From assembly GCA_037446555.1 (NCBI GenBank), contig JBBIIK010000016.1:8779-72778 (forward strand): a stretch of 64,000 bases of DNA, given 5' to 3'. The stretch's first letter is position 1. The number at the start of each line of letters is the position of its first letter. Made by a program: the position numbers and the translations under genes. The DNA is from JANWVO01 sp037446555. Lineage in GTDB: Bacteria > Acidobacteriota > Terriglobia > Bryobacterales > Bryobacteraceae. Positions 9,217-18,918 of the stretch are shown piece after piece. Under the pieces are notes generated by a model. The model had not been told where the DNA came from, made no database searches, and saw nothing but the letters and a program-made list of their open reading frames with translations.

Positions 9217-10545
9217 ATGGCAGAACTGGATTCGCTGAAGTTCGAGATTCAGGACGAGCAGCTCGGCGGCACGCGCATCAAGGTGGTGGGCGTGGGCGGC
9301 GGCGGCTCGAACGCGGTCAGCCGGATGATCGATGCCGGCGTGCGCGGTGTTGAGTTCTTCGTGATGAACACCGACGCGCAGGCGCTGCGCTCGTCGCCGG
9401 TGCCGAACAAGATCGCGCTGGGCGCGCGCATCACGCACGGGCTGGGCGCCGGTTCGGATCCGGAAATCGGCCGCCAGGCGGCGCTGGAGGACACCGAGCG
9501 GATCCTGGATGTGCTGGAGGGCGCCGACATGGTGTTCATCGCCGCGGGACTCGGCGGCGGCACGGGCACGGGCGCGGCGCCGGTGGTGGCGGCACTGGCC
9601 AAACAACTGGAGGCGCTCACCGTCGCGGTGGTCACCCGGCCGTTCGCGTTCGAAGGGCCGCGGCGCATGAAGCAGGCCGAGCGCGGGCTGGCCGAGCTGC
9701 ACGCCACGGTGGATTGCGTCATCTCGATTCCCAACGACCGGCTGATCGAGCTGGTGCCGCCGGGCACTTCTTTCTTTGAAGCGTTCCGGCTGGCGGACGA
9801 CGTGCTGCGGCAGGGCGTGCAGGGCATTAGCGACATCATCACGACACCTGGCCTGATCAACCGCGACTTCGCCGACGTGCGGGCCATCATGCTGGGCATG
9901 GGCTTCGCCATCATGGGGACGGCATCAGCGCGCGGGCCGCAGGCGGCCGTGGAGGCCGCGCGCGGCGCCATCGCCTGTCCGCTGCTGGAGGAAGGCGGCC
10001 TGCAGGGCGCGCGCGCTATCCTGCTCAACATCACTGCCCCGCCGTCGCTGAGCCTGCACGAGATGCACGAGGCCTGCAAGCTGATCCGCGAGGCCACGGG
10101 CAACCCGGATGTGCAGATCAACTTCGGTTTGGTGCCGGACGCGTCGCTCGACGACGAGGTGCGCATCACCGTGATCGCCACCGGTTTCCAGCGGGAGGGG
10201 CTGCCGCAGGTGGAGCGTACGCAAGTGCCGGTGCTGCGACGCGCGGCTGCCGCGACCGAGGCCGAAGCGCCGTCTGCGCCGCTGATTGTGGAATCGCCCT
10301 CTCCCGCGCCGGCTGCGGCGGCGCGCCGGTTCGAACCCGAACCGGAGCCCGAGTTTGTCGCCGGGCCGGAACCCCTGGACGAGACGGTCTTCGATCTCGA
10401 ACCGGCGCCGGAAGAAACGGCGCCCGTGGCGGGGCCGCCGCCTCAGGCCGCTCCGCCGGCCGCAGGCCCGCCCGACGAGATTCTGCCCTTTGACGACATC
10501 GAGACCCCTCCGGTCCTGCGCCGCGAGAGAAAATTGTTTTCGTAG
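9217..10545 (+). CDS. ftsZ: FtsZ, tubulin-like division GTPase
   Basis: FtsZ polymerises into the cytokinetic ring with GTP. The 442-residue product shows the N-terminal GVGGGGSNAV, the tubulin signature GGGTGTGAAPVVA near residues 112-124, the T7-loop region with NRDFADVRAIM, and the C-terminal FtsZ domain ending about residue 320. A Pro/Ala/Glu-rich linker of roughly 100 residues follows, ending in a conserved-type C-terminal peptide (ETPPVLRRERKLFS) that would bind FtsA. The ATG at 9217 lies 42 bases after ftsA. The stop directly abuts the murA start, with no spacer. Confidence 0.98.
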   Translation: MAELDSLKFEIQDEQLGGTRIKVVGVGGGGSNAVSRMIDAGVRGVEFFVMNTDAQALRSSPVPNKIALGARITHGLGAGSDPEIGRQAALEDTERILDVLEGADMVFIAAGLGGGTGTGAAPVVAALAKQLEALTVAVVTRPFAFEGPRRMKQAERGLAELHATVDCVISIPNDRLIELVPPGTSFFEAFRLADDVLRQGVQGISDIITTPGLINRDFADVRAIMLGMGFAIMGTASARGPQAAVEAARGAIACPLLEEGGLQGARAILLNITAPPSLSLHEMHEACKLIREATGNPDVQINFGLVPDASLDDEVRITVIATGFQREGLPQVERTQVPVLRRAAAATEAEAPSAPLIVESPSPAPAAAARRFEPEPEPEFVAGPEPLDETVFDLEPAPEETAPVAGPPPQAAPPAAGPPDEILPFDDIETPPVLRRERKLFS

Positions 10546-11874
10546 ATGAGCGTTCCGGGAGCCGCGCTAAAAGCCGATCCGATGATTCTTCGCGGCGGCA
10601 AGCCGCTGGCGGGCGAGGTGTCGTTGCGCGGGGCGAAGAACGCCCTGCCAAAAATCATGGTGGCCGCTCTGCTGACCGACGAGAAATGCGTGCTGCGCAA
10701 TGTCGCCCGCATCCTCGACGTCAGCATCACGGCAGAGCTGATCCACGCCCTCGGCGGTGAGGTCAGCGAGCCCGAGCCCGGGACGCTCGAGATCTGCGCC
10801 GCCAATCTGCGCCCCATGGAGCGCACCGTACTGCGCGAGTTCTCCGGCAAGAGCCGCATCCCGATCCTGACTTGCGGCCCGCTGCTGGCGCGTTTCGGAA
10901 CGGCGCCCGTGCCGTCGCTGGGGGGCTGCCGCATCGGGTCGAGGCCCGTGGACTTCCACCTTCGGGCGCTGCAGGATCTCGGCGCCGTGCTCCACGACGA
11001 AACTCACGACGCGCACCTGACGGCGGCGCGGCTCCAGGGCAACAAGATCCGGCTCGACTATCCCAGCGTCGGCGCCACCGAGCAGGTCATCCTCGCCGCG
11101 GTCCTCGCCGACGGAGTGACCGAGCTTTCCAACGCCGCCGTCGAGCCCGAGATCATGGACCTGATCATGGTGCTCCAGAAGATGGGCGCCATCATCAGCG
11201 TCGACGTCGACCGCGTGATCAAGATCATCGGCGTGCGGCAGCTGCGCGGCTACGACCACGAGGCCATTCCCGACCGGCTGGAAGCCGCCAGCTGGGCTTG
11301 CGCCGCCGTGGCCACGAACGGGCGCATCTTTGTGCGCCATGCGCAGCAGGCCCCCATGATGACGTTCCTCAACCGGCTGCGCCAGATCGGCGGCGACTTC
11401 CGCGTGGCCGCCGATGGAATCGAGTTCTGGCGCGCCGGCCAGCGGCTGCGCTCCACCGCCGTCGAGACGGACGTCTACCCAGGCTTCTCCACAGACTACC
11501 AGCAGCCCTTCGTTATCGCGCTTACACAGGCCGAGGGCGTCTCCATCGTGCATGAAACCGTCTACGAGGACCGGTTCGGCTACGTGGAGGCGCTGCGCCG
11601 GATGGGCGCGCAAATCCAGCTCTACCGCGAATGCCTGGGCGGGCTGCGCTGCCGCTTCGGGCAGCGCAACTACCGCCATTCGGCCGTGATCGTGGGCCCC
11701 ACGCCTCTGCGTGGCGCCGACATCGAGATCCCGGACTTGCGCGCCGGTTTCAGCTACGTCATCGCCGCGCTCGCCGCCGAGGGGGAGTCCCGGCTGTCAA
11801 ACACCGGCCTGATCGAGCGCGGTTACGAGAACCTGAACGGCAAGCTCCGCGCCCTCGGCGCGGAACTCCTTTGA
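10546..11874 (+). CDS. murA: MurA, UDP-N-acetylglucosamine 1-carboxyvinyltransferase
   Basis: MurA catalyses the first committed step of peptidoglycan synthesis, transfer of enolpyruvate from PEP to UDP-GlcNAc. The 442-residue product has the family start GGKPLAGEVSLRGAKNALPK, the catalytic loop GGCRIGSRPVDFH with the reactive cysteine (Cys128 from the ATG at 10546), and the C-terminal GYENLNGKLRALGAEL. The annotated ATG abuts the ftsZ stop; an alternative ATG at 10582 starts closer to the usual MurA N-terminus. The Cys, rather than Asp, predicts fosfomycin sensitivity of this enzyme (family knowledge). It is the last gene of the + strand cluster. Confidence 0.95.
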   Translation: MSVPGAALKADPMILRGGKPLAGEVSLRGAKNALPKIMVAALLTDEKCVLRNVARILDVSITAELIHALGGEVSEPEPGTLEICAANLRPMERTVLREFSGKSRIPILTCGPLLARFGTAPVPSLGGCRIGSRPVDFHLRALQDLGAVLHDETHDAHLTAARLQGNKIRLDYPSVGATEQVILAAVLADGVTELSNAAVEPEIMDLIMVLQKMGAIISVDVDRVIKIIGVRQLRGYDHEAIPDRLEAASWACAAVATNGRIFVRHAQQAPMMTFLNRLRQIGGDFRVAADGIEFWRAGQRLRSTAVETDVYPGFSTDYQQPFVIALTQAEGVSIVHETVYEDRFGYVEALRRMGAQIQLYRECLGGLRCRFGQRNYRHSAVIVGPTPLRGADIEIPDLRAGFSYVIAALAAEGESRLSNTGLIERGYENLNGKLRALGAELL

Positions 11875-11905
11875 GCCGTCTCCGCGACAGGCAACCCGCC
11901 ACGCC

Positions 11906-12481
11906 TCAGGCCACTCTTTCTCGCGGGAACCGCCTCCGCGGCGCCTCCGGCCTTGACGGCAGCCCCGGTTCCTCATCGATGTTGCGCCACGGATTCTCGG
12001 TTCGCCCGTGGAAGTACTCGTCGATCGGGTAAAGCGAGTACGGCTGGAGTTCGCGAAAGACCTTGCCCAGCTTGGCCTCGATCCGGTACACCATGTGGAA
12101 AAACTGCCCGCGGTCGATTTTCAGTTTGTGCACGCACAGGCGGGAGTCGGCGCCGAGCAGGAAGTGGTAACGAAACAAATCCCACTCTTCCGGCGTCAGG
12201 TGGCGGCGGCTGACGAGGTAGAAGTCTGCGATGTATTCTTCATTTTTCATGCCCCAGGTAATCCGCCGGCTGCCGCGCGGCGAATATTCGAGGCTCACCC
12301 GGCTGAATCTCTTTTCCTGCTCCACACATTTCCGGAACCGCGCGTAGCAAGCGCGGAAAATGCTGCGAAACACGCAGGCGCAGGGCACCATCCGGCCGCG
12401 GGCCTCCCGGAGGCCGAGTCCGCGGCAGTGCACACATTTCATCGAGGCCAGGCCGATTGTTTCGGAACGGGTCCACTCCAT
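11906..12481 (-). CDS. Cys-rich protein with HTH-like C-terminal half, function unknown
   Basis: I do not recognise this 191-residue protein with certainty. Near the N-terminus it has CVHC (Cys16, Cys19) and CAC (Cys34, Cys36), a spacing suited to a small zinc ribbon. A basic Phe/Arg-rich segment follows. Residues about 90-165 contain a helical stretch (LTPEEWDLFRYHFLLG, then DRGQFFHMVYRIEAKLGKVF) that looks like a sigma-70 region 4 or phage-type HTH. A DNA-binding regulator is therefore plausible but unproven. ATG 12481 is preceded by AGAGGA (complement of 12493-12498). It runs convergently to murA and divergently from the regulator at 12751, with which it shares the upstream region. Confidence 0.7.
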   Translation of the reverse strand: MEWTRSETIGLASMKCVHCRGLGLREARGRMVPCACVFRSIFRACYARFRKCVEQEKRFSRVSLEYSPRGSRRITWGMKNEEYIADFYLVSRRHLTPEEWDLFRYHFLLGADSRLCVHKLKIDRGQFFHMVYRIEAKLGKVFRELQPYSLYPIDEYFHGRTENPWRNIDEEPGLPSRPEAPRRRFPRERVA

Positions 12482-12703
12482 GTTGGTTCAATCCTCTTCT
12501 GATTCGGGCCTCCGGCCTCACCCCGGACGCCCGGAATTCCTGCCTCTCATCTTCCCCTTGCCGTGCAGATCGTCAACAAATTCCCTGCGCATGCTGGCAG
12601 TTCTCCGGCCGCTTCATTTCTGTGTGCCCATAAGTCATTGAAATAACACATGATAACCTGTAAGCGCAGTTGCGTTAAATATCTTTCATTGTAGCTCCTG
12701 AAC

Positions 12704-12732
12704 TTGAGTACTAGGTGTACTAGTACTATCCT
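12704..12732 (+). promoter_or_regulatory. Candidate promoter with a perfect inverted-repeat operator between -35 and -10
   Basis: Half-sites AGTACTAG (12707-12714) and CTAGTACT (12720-12727) form a perfect 8-base inverted repeat around a 5-base spacer. They sit almost exactly between a -35-like TTGAGT (12704-12709) and a -10-like TATCCT (12727-12732), which are 17 bases apart. The GTG of the downstream HTH gene lies 18 bases after the -10. The repeat is seen directly; that it is an operator for the regulator at 12751 (autoregulation) is inference from position. The rest of 12482-12750 is relatively A+T-rich and holds no gene. Confidence 0.65.
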
Positions 12733-12750
12733 ATTTCAAGGAGAAATCAC

Positions 12751-13503
12751 GTGCGCCCCGCTCCAGGGCCCGGATTTGAGCGGCTGCTTCAGCGCCTGGT
12801 GCGCCGCCTCGGGTTGCTGTTGAGCAACGGCGAATACACCGAGCGCGGACTGGCGCGTTTGACCGGAATTTCCCAGCCTCATCTGCACCATATTCTGGCC
12901 GGGAAGCGGACGCTGACACCGCATGTGGCGGATTCGATTCTCGCCAATCTGGGCTGGGCGGCTGGGGAATTGTTCACGGAAGAGGAAGTGGATCAGGTTC
13001 TGCTGGCAAGGCGGATCGGGAAGGAGAACCGCCGCAGGATTCCGGTGATTTCGGGCAAAATCGGGCCTGGTTCGCCGTGGCCGGATACGGGCAAGGTGGA
13101 GGAATGGCTGGCAGTCCGTTCCATTCCCTGGCAGGGAGTACGAAGGTTGTTTCTGGCTGGGCTGGAACCGGATCCACTGCTGCCATTCGCCCAGCGCGCG
13201 GGGGAATTCGCGCTGGTGGCCGAGGACGAGGAGTTGCGGCTGTACGTCTCCGAGGGGTGCTGGCACGTCTTGCGGTGGGGCGGCGCGGGGTTGGTGCGCC
13301 GGATCCGGATGGAAATGGGCTGCCTCTGGATTCTTGGACAAGGCTCGCTGAACGAACCTGCGGGCCCGCAGGTCATCCCGCTGGAGGGGCAATCGCTGCT
13401 GTCGGTGATCCGGGGCCGTCTGTTATGGGCTGGGCCCGATCCGCGGAAAGTCGATCCTTTCACTCACTCCGGCAGCGGGTTCCCCATCACCACGGCCTCG
13501 TAG
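12751..13503 (+). CDS. Cro/CI-like HTH transcriptional regulator
   Basis: A 250-residue protein with an XRE/CI-type helix-turn-helix at about residues 28-68 (ERGLARLTGISQPHLHHIL, then a GKRTLTPHVADSIL helix). The C-terminal half (residues about 95-235) has the layout of an S24/LexA-like domain, starting IPVISGKIGPG, but the position where S24 proteins carry the catalytic Ser (DSM-type motif) reads PDPLLP, so no self-cleavage is predicted. The start is GTG 12751 with AAGGAG at 12739-12743. A perfect inverted repeat lies 24 bases upstream. The 3' end overlaps the convergent glycosyltransferase gene by 40 bases. Repressor-like function is inference. Confidence 0.82.
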   Translation: MRPAPGPGFERLLQRLVRRLGLLLSNGEYTERGLARLTGISQPHLHHILAGKRTLTPHVADSILANLGWAAGELFTEEEVDQVLLARRIGKENRRRIPVISGKIGPGSPWPDTGKVEEWLAVRSIPWQGVRRLFLAGLEPDPLLPFAQRAGEFALVAEDEELRLYVSEGCWHVLRWGGAGLVRRIRMEMGCLWILGQGSLNEPAGPQVIPLEGQSLLSVIRGRLLWAGPDPRKVDPFTHSGSGFPITTAS

Positions 13504-14642
13504 ATCGCCAGCACGCGGGCGGCGGTGGTTTCCCAGCGGAATTCGCGGCAGCGGCGCGCGCCGCGTTCGATGAGCTGGCGGCGCCGTTCCTCGTTGAGCA
13601 GCACTTCGAGGATGCCGCGGGAGATGTCGAAGACGTTGTCCGGACTCACCATCTCGGCGGCGTCGCCCACGGCTTCCGGCAGGGAGGTGGCAGAGGAACA
13701 GACCACCGGAGTGCCGCAGGCCATCGCTTCGAGCGGGGGAAGCCCGAAACCTTCGTACAGCGAGGGGAACACGAAAGCCGCGGCGGACTCGTAGAAGATG
13801 CGCAGGGTATCGGCCGGCACGAATCCGAGGAAGCGCACATAGGGTTCGACGCGGGACTGGATGACGGCCTGGCGAACGGCCGGGTACTTCGAGATTTCGT
13901 CGCCGATGATAATGAGCCGGAGGTCCTTCCACCGCGGTTCGTTCTGGAGCTTGCCGCGAACCAGGGCGAAGGCTTCCACCAGGCGCGGTATATTTTTCTG
14001 GGGGCGGATGGTGCCGGCGTAGAGCAGGTAAGGGTAGTGCACCTGGTAGCGCTCCAGCTCGCGGCGCCGTTCGTGTTCGCGCGCTTCGGGCCCGGCGGCG
14101 CGCGCCCAGCGCGGGGGGCGGGGATCGAGGAAGCTGGGATCGACGGCGCCGTAGATGCGGCGGATCTTTTCCGCCGGAACCCCGACCAGCGAGACGAGGT
14201 CGTTGCGGGTCCACTCGCTGACGGCGATCACGCAGGCCGCCTCCACAAGCGAACGCCGCAACAGCGATTGCTGGAGGGCGCCCTGCCATCCGGCGGCCTT
14301 TTCGATCACGAGGCTCGAGATGTCGTGGACGGTGACGATGTACGGGCGGGGCAGAAAGAGAGGCACGCGCGCCAGCGGGATGTGGACCGCAGAGGGAAGG
14401 TGCTTCCGGGCGAAAAGTGAGAACAGCACGCGGTCGCGCGGCTCGGTGTCCGGCCTCTCGTAGGGAAGGAAGTGAAAGTTGGGCGGCAGGTTCGCGAGTT
14501 CTCCCTGGTCGGACGGCCGGACGGCGAGCAGGAACTCATGGGGTGCTCCGATTGCGGAAAGACCGCGCACAATGTTGCGGATATAGGTGCCGTAGCCGAA
14601 ATCGCGCACGTGGCGGGCGTCGATCAGGATCCGCAAAGGCAC
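13464..14642 (-). CDS. GT4-family glycosyltransferase
   Basis: A 392-residue GT-B fold glycosyltransferase of family 4. The N-terminal acceptor domain begins with LRILIDARHVRDFGYGTY. The C-terminal nucleotide-sugar domain has YLLYAGTIRPQKNI, VRFLGFVPADTL, and the E-x7-E motif in YEGFGLPPLEAMACGTPVV. The sugar donor and acceptor cannot be read from the sequence; envelope polysaccharide or glycolipid synthesis is the usual role. It is the last gene of a minus-strand run STAS-rpiB-glyA-GT4, 15 bases after glyA, and its 3' end overlaps the regulator gene at 12751-13503. Confidence 0.9.
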   Translation of the reverse strand: MPLRILIDARHVRDFGYGTYIRNIVRGLSAIGAPHEFLLAVRPSDQGELANLPPNFHFLPYERPDTEPRDRVLFSLFARKHLPSAVHIPLARVPLFLPRPYIVTVHDISSLVIEKAAGWQGALQQSLLRRSLVEAACVIAVSEWTRNDLVSLVGVPAEKIRRIYGAVDPSFLDPRPPRWARAAGPEAREHERRRELERYQVHYPYLLYAGTIRPQKNIPRLVEAFALVRGKLQNEPRWKDLRLIIIGDEISKYPAVRQAVIQSRVEPYVRFLGFVPADTLRIFYESAAAFVFPSLYEGFGLPPLEAMACGTPVVCSSATSLPEAVGDAAEMVSPDNVFDISRGILEVLLNEERRRQLIERGARRCREFRWETTAARVLAIYEAVVMGNPLPE

Positions 14643-14657
14643 CTGGACTCCCCGTGG

Positions 14658-15934
<1,277 letters not shown>

Positions 15935-15938
<4 letters not shown>

Positions 15939-16384
15939 CCGTTGCAACCCTCCTCGCCCGCGTCCATTTTGCGGACGCGCCGCTCGTGCCGCCCGCCGTC
16001 GAATGGTGTTTCCAGGAAGATCCTGACCCGCTCGCGCGCCTGCGCCGGGCTGGTGTATTTGGCGCCGAGGGCCAGGATGTTGGCGGCGTTGTGGCGCCGT
16101 GTCAGTTCTACGGCGTCGGAGTTGAAGCCCAGAGCGGCGCGCACGCCGCGCGTGCGGTTGGCGGCGATCGACATGCCCACGCCGGTGGAACAGACCAGGA
16201 TGCCGCGTTCGCACCGCCCTTCGGCGACCGCGCGGGCCACCTGCTGCGCGTAGTCGGGATAATCAGTGGATTCGGCGGAGTGCGTGCCGAAGTCCGTGAC
16301 CTCGTGTCCTGCCAATGCCAGTTCGCGGCGCAGAATCTCTTTCAGGGAAAAACCGGCGTGATCCGCACCAAGCGCGATCTTCAT
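15935..16384 (-). CDS. rpiB: Ribose-5-phosphate isomerase B
   Basis: RpiB interconverts ribose-5-phosphate and ribulose-5-phosphate in the pentose phosphate pathway. The 149-residue product begins MKIALGADHAGF (Asp8, His9 in the phosphate site) and has the catalytic-cysteine loop CSTGVGMSIAANR at Cys65, where most relatives read CGTG. It also shows RRHNAANILALG. Length is normal. Its stop overlaps glyA, and it lies 35 bases downstream of the STAS gene on the same strand. Confidence 0.94.
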
Positions 16385-16419
16385 GGGGGGAAGCTATGAG
16401 TTTAGCACGCGGCCGCGCT

Positions 16420-16836
16420 TCACTCCCCGCCCGGCGCGTGCTCGCCGCGGTTTTGCACGTATTCCACCGGATCGAAGGGCTTCACCGCCTTGCCGTGAAT
16501 GGCGTCGACGGCATCCTGTTCGGACGAAAAGAGGTGGAATACACCGCTGAGCTTGGTGAGTAGCATCAGGTCCACCACGCGGTCGGTGAGGTTGAACATG
16601 GCCAGCATACCCCCGGCGTCGCGCGCCACTTTGTGAGCCACGACGAGGAATCCCATCCCGCTTGAGTCGATGTACTCGGTTCCCTTCAGGTCCAGCGCCA
16701 GGCGAGTCTGGCCGCCCTTGATCGCGGCATCGATCCTGCGGCGGAACTCCTCCACTGCGTCGCCGATGGCAAGCCGCCCGTCGAGGGCAAGCAGAAGCAC
16801 GTCGCCGTTTTTCCGTTCAGTCACTCGCAGGCTCAT
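16420..16836 (-). CDS. STAS-domain protein, anti-sigma factor antagonist type
   Basis: A 138-residue SpoIIAA-like STAS protein. The conserved phosphorylation region reads GTEYIDSSGMGFLV, with candidate serines 58 and 59. Proteins of this type are switched by a partner HPK-like serine kinase and control an anti-sigma factor or another partner, but no kinase or sigma gene lies in this window, so the partner is unknown. A C-terminal tail of about 25 residues extends beyond the STAS fold. It heads the minus-strand group leading to rpiB and glyA and is divergent from the dehydratase at 16915, with 78 bases between. Confidence 0.9.
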   Translation of the reverse strand: MSLRVTERKNGDVLLLALDGRLAIGDAVEEFRRRIDAAIKGGQTRLALDLKGTEYIDSSGMGFLVVAHKVARDAGGMLAMFNLTDRVVDLMLLTKLSGVFHLFSSEQDAVDAIHGKAVKPFDPVEYVQNRGEHAPGGE

Positions 16837-16914
16837 AAGGAACTTCCCACTCTACCCGATGCACGGGACGTGCGCCACTGCGACGGGGCCGCCCGGCTGT
16901 GATGAAATCGGAGC

Positions 16915-18918
16915 ATGTCCGGCGAACTTCCTCCGCCCGCCTCGATTCTCGATTCCGGCAACGCCTCGCTCTGGGACGTCCGCACCAAGGCGCCTGGGCC
17001 GCAGGGGCGTCTCCCCTACACGGAGCAAATGTTGCGCGAGCGGCCCTCGGGCGACCTCTATGGCTGGACGATGAACGCCGCCATGGGCTGGGAACCCGCG
17101 CGCATGAGCGCCGATGAGGTGCTGATCCTGTCCACGCACGGCGGGCTGCGCGCGCCGGACGGGCCGCCCATCGCGCTGGGCTATCACACGGGGCACTGGG
17201 AGGTTTCTCTGCAGGTGGAAGCCGCGGCACGGGAGCTGAAGGAGTTGGGCGCCATGCCCTTCGCTGCTTACTGCTCCGATCCCTGCGACGGGCGTTCGCA
17301 GGGCACGCCGGCGATGTTCGATTCGCTGCCCTACCGCAACGACGCGGCCACGGTGTTCCGCCGCCTGATCCGCTCGCTTCCGAACCGCGCCGCCGTGCTT
17401 GGAGTAGCCACCTGCGACAAGGGGCTGCCGGCCATGATGATGGCGCTGGCGGCGCAGCGCGGGCTGCCGTGCGTGCTGGTGCCGGGAGGTGTGACGCTGC
17501 TTCCGGAGAAGGGCGAGGACACCGCCGTCGTGCAGTCCATCGGAGCGCGTTTCGCCCATGGGGAGATTCCCCTGGAGTACGCACAGGAGGTGGGATGCCG
17601 CGCGTGCGCCTCTCCGGGCGGCGGCTGCCAGTTCATGGGCACGGCGGCGACGTCGCAGGTGGTGGCCGAGGCGCTGGGCATGGCGCTGCCGCATTCGGCG
17701 CTCTCGCCCTCAGGCCACCCGATATGGCTGGACCTGGCCCGCCGGTCGGCGCGCGCCGCGCTGCACCTGAAGGCCGCCGGCATCAGCATGGGCAGCATTC
17801 TCACGCCGGAGGCGCTGGAGAACGCGATGGTGCTGCACGCCGCCTGCGGCGGCTCGATGAACCTCATCATCCACCAGGCCGCGGTGGCCTTTCATGCGGG
17901 GCTGCGCCGGCCCACGGTGGAGGACTGGATCCGCGTCAACCGCAGCGTGCCGAGGCTGGTGGACGCGCTACCCAACGGCCCGCGCAACTTCGCCACCGTG
18001 CAAGTGTTCCTCGCGGGCGGCGTTCCCGAGGTGATGCTGCATCTGCGCCGCGCCGGGCTGCTCCGCACGCGCGTCTTGACGGCGTCGGGCAGGACGCTGG
18101 AGGAGAACCTGGACTGGTGGGAGACGAGTGAGCGCCGCGCTGCGCTGCGCAGCCGCCTGCGGGAGATGGACGGGATCGACCCGGACGATGTGATTTTCAG
18201 TCCGGATCAGGCGCGCGCCCGCGGCATCACCTCCACGGTGTGCTTCCCGACGGGCAACCTCGCGCCGGAGGGCAGCGTGGTGAAGGCCACATCCATTGAT
18301 CCTTCCGTGGTGGATGCGGACGGCGTGTACCGCAAGCGGGGCCCGGCTCGCGTGTTCACCTCGGAGACGGCAGCCATCGCCGCGATCAAGGAAGGCCGCA
18401 TCCGCGAGGGCGACATCGTGGTGCTGGCCGGACGCGGGCCGATGGGCTGCGGCATGGAGGAGACCTACCAGCTCACTTCGGCGCTGAAGTATCTTCCGTT
18501 CGGCAAGCATGTGGCGCTGATCACCGACGCTCGCTTCAGCGGCGTCTCCACCGGCGCCTGCATCGGTCACGTGTCGCCCGAAGCGCTGGCCGGAGGCCCG
18601 ATTGGCCGCTTGCGGGACGGCGACGTCATCGAGATCGTGATCGACCGCAACCGGCTGGAGGGCTCCGTGAACGTGGTGGGCGTGGATCTGAGTGCGCGTG
18701 AGCCGCATCCAGGGCTCGCACCGGACCCGCTGCTGCCCGAGGACACGCGCTTGTGGGCAGCGCTTCAGCAGGCGGGCGGCGGCTCCTGGGGCGGTTGCGT
18801 GTACGACGTGGACCGGATCATAGAACTGCTGGAAGCCGGGCGCCGCGCGCTCGGCGAAGACGCCGGAGGCCTCAATTCACCGCATCGCCCGCCTGCATCT
18901 TCCGGTCGAACTCCATAA
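16915..18918 (+). CDS. IlvD/Edd-family dehydratase, YjhG/YagF (D-xylonate dehydratase) type
   Basis: A 667-residue iron-sulfur dehydratase. Length and motifs match the YjhG/YagF branch (about 650 residues) better than IlvD (about 560-615). Cluster-ligand candidates are Cys120 (CSDPCDGRSQGT), Cys167 (ATCDKGLPAMMMA) and Cys238 (GGGCQFMGTA). C-terminal family text includes VVLAGRGPMGCGMEETYQ and ALITDARFSGVSTGACIGH. Enzymes of this branch dehydrate sugar acids such as D-xylonate; the exact substrate here is unproven, since no sugar dehydrogenase or aldolase lies nearby. The last 47 bases overlap the convergent gene at 18872. Confidence 0.85.
   Translation: MSGELPPPASILDSGNASLWDVRTKAPGPQGRLPYTEQMLRERPSGDLYGWTMNAAMGWEPARMSADEVLILSTHGGLRAPDGPPIALGYHTGHWEVSLQVEAAARELKELGAMPFAAYCSDPCDGRSQGTPAMFDSLPYRNDAATVFRRLIRSLPNRAAVLGVATCDKGLPAMMMALAAQRGLPCVLVPGGVTLLPEKGEDTAVVQSIGARFAHGEIPLEYAQEVGCRACASPGGGCQFMGTAATSQVVAEALGMALPHSALSPSGHPIWLDLARRSARAALHLKAAGISMGSILTPEALENAMVLHAACGGSMNLIIHQAAVAFHAGLRRPTVEDWIRVNRSVPRLVDALPNGPRNFATVQVFLAGGVPEVMLHLRRAGLLRTRVLTASGRTLEENLDWWETSERRAALRSRLREMDGIDPDDVIFSPDQARARGITSTVCFPTGNLAPEGSVVKATSIDPSVVDADGVYRKRGPARVFTSETAAIAAIKEGRIREGDIVVLAGRGPMGCGMEETYQLTSALKYLPFGKHVALITDARFSGVSTGACIGHVSPEALAGGPIGRLRDGDVIEIVIDRNRLEGSVNVVGVDLSAREPHPGLAPDPLLPEDTRLWAALQQAGGGSWGGCVYDVDRIIELLEAGRRALGEDAGGLNSPHRPPASSGRTP

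Noticed and set aside
7099..9702. Long minus-strand open frame opposite ftsQ, ftsA and ftsZ
   Set aside because: Same reason: mirror-frame composition, no recognisable motif, crosses three real genes.
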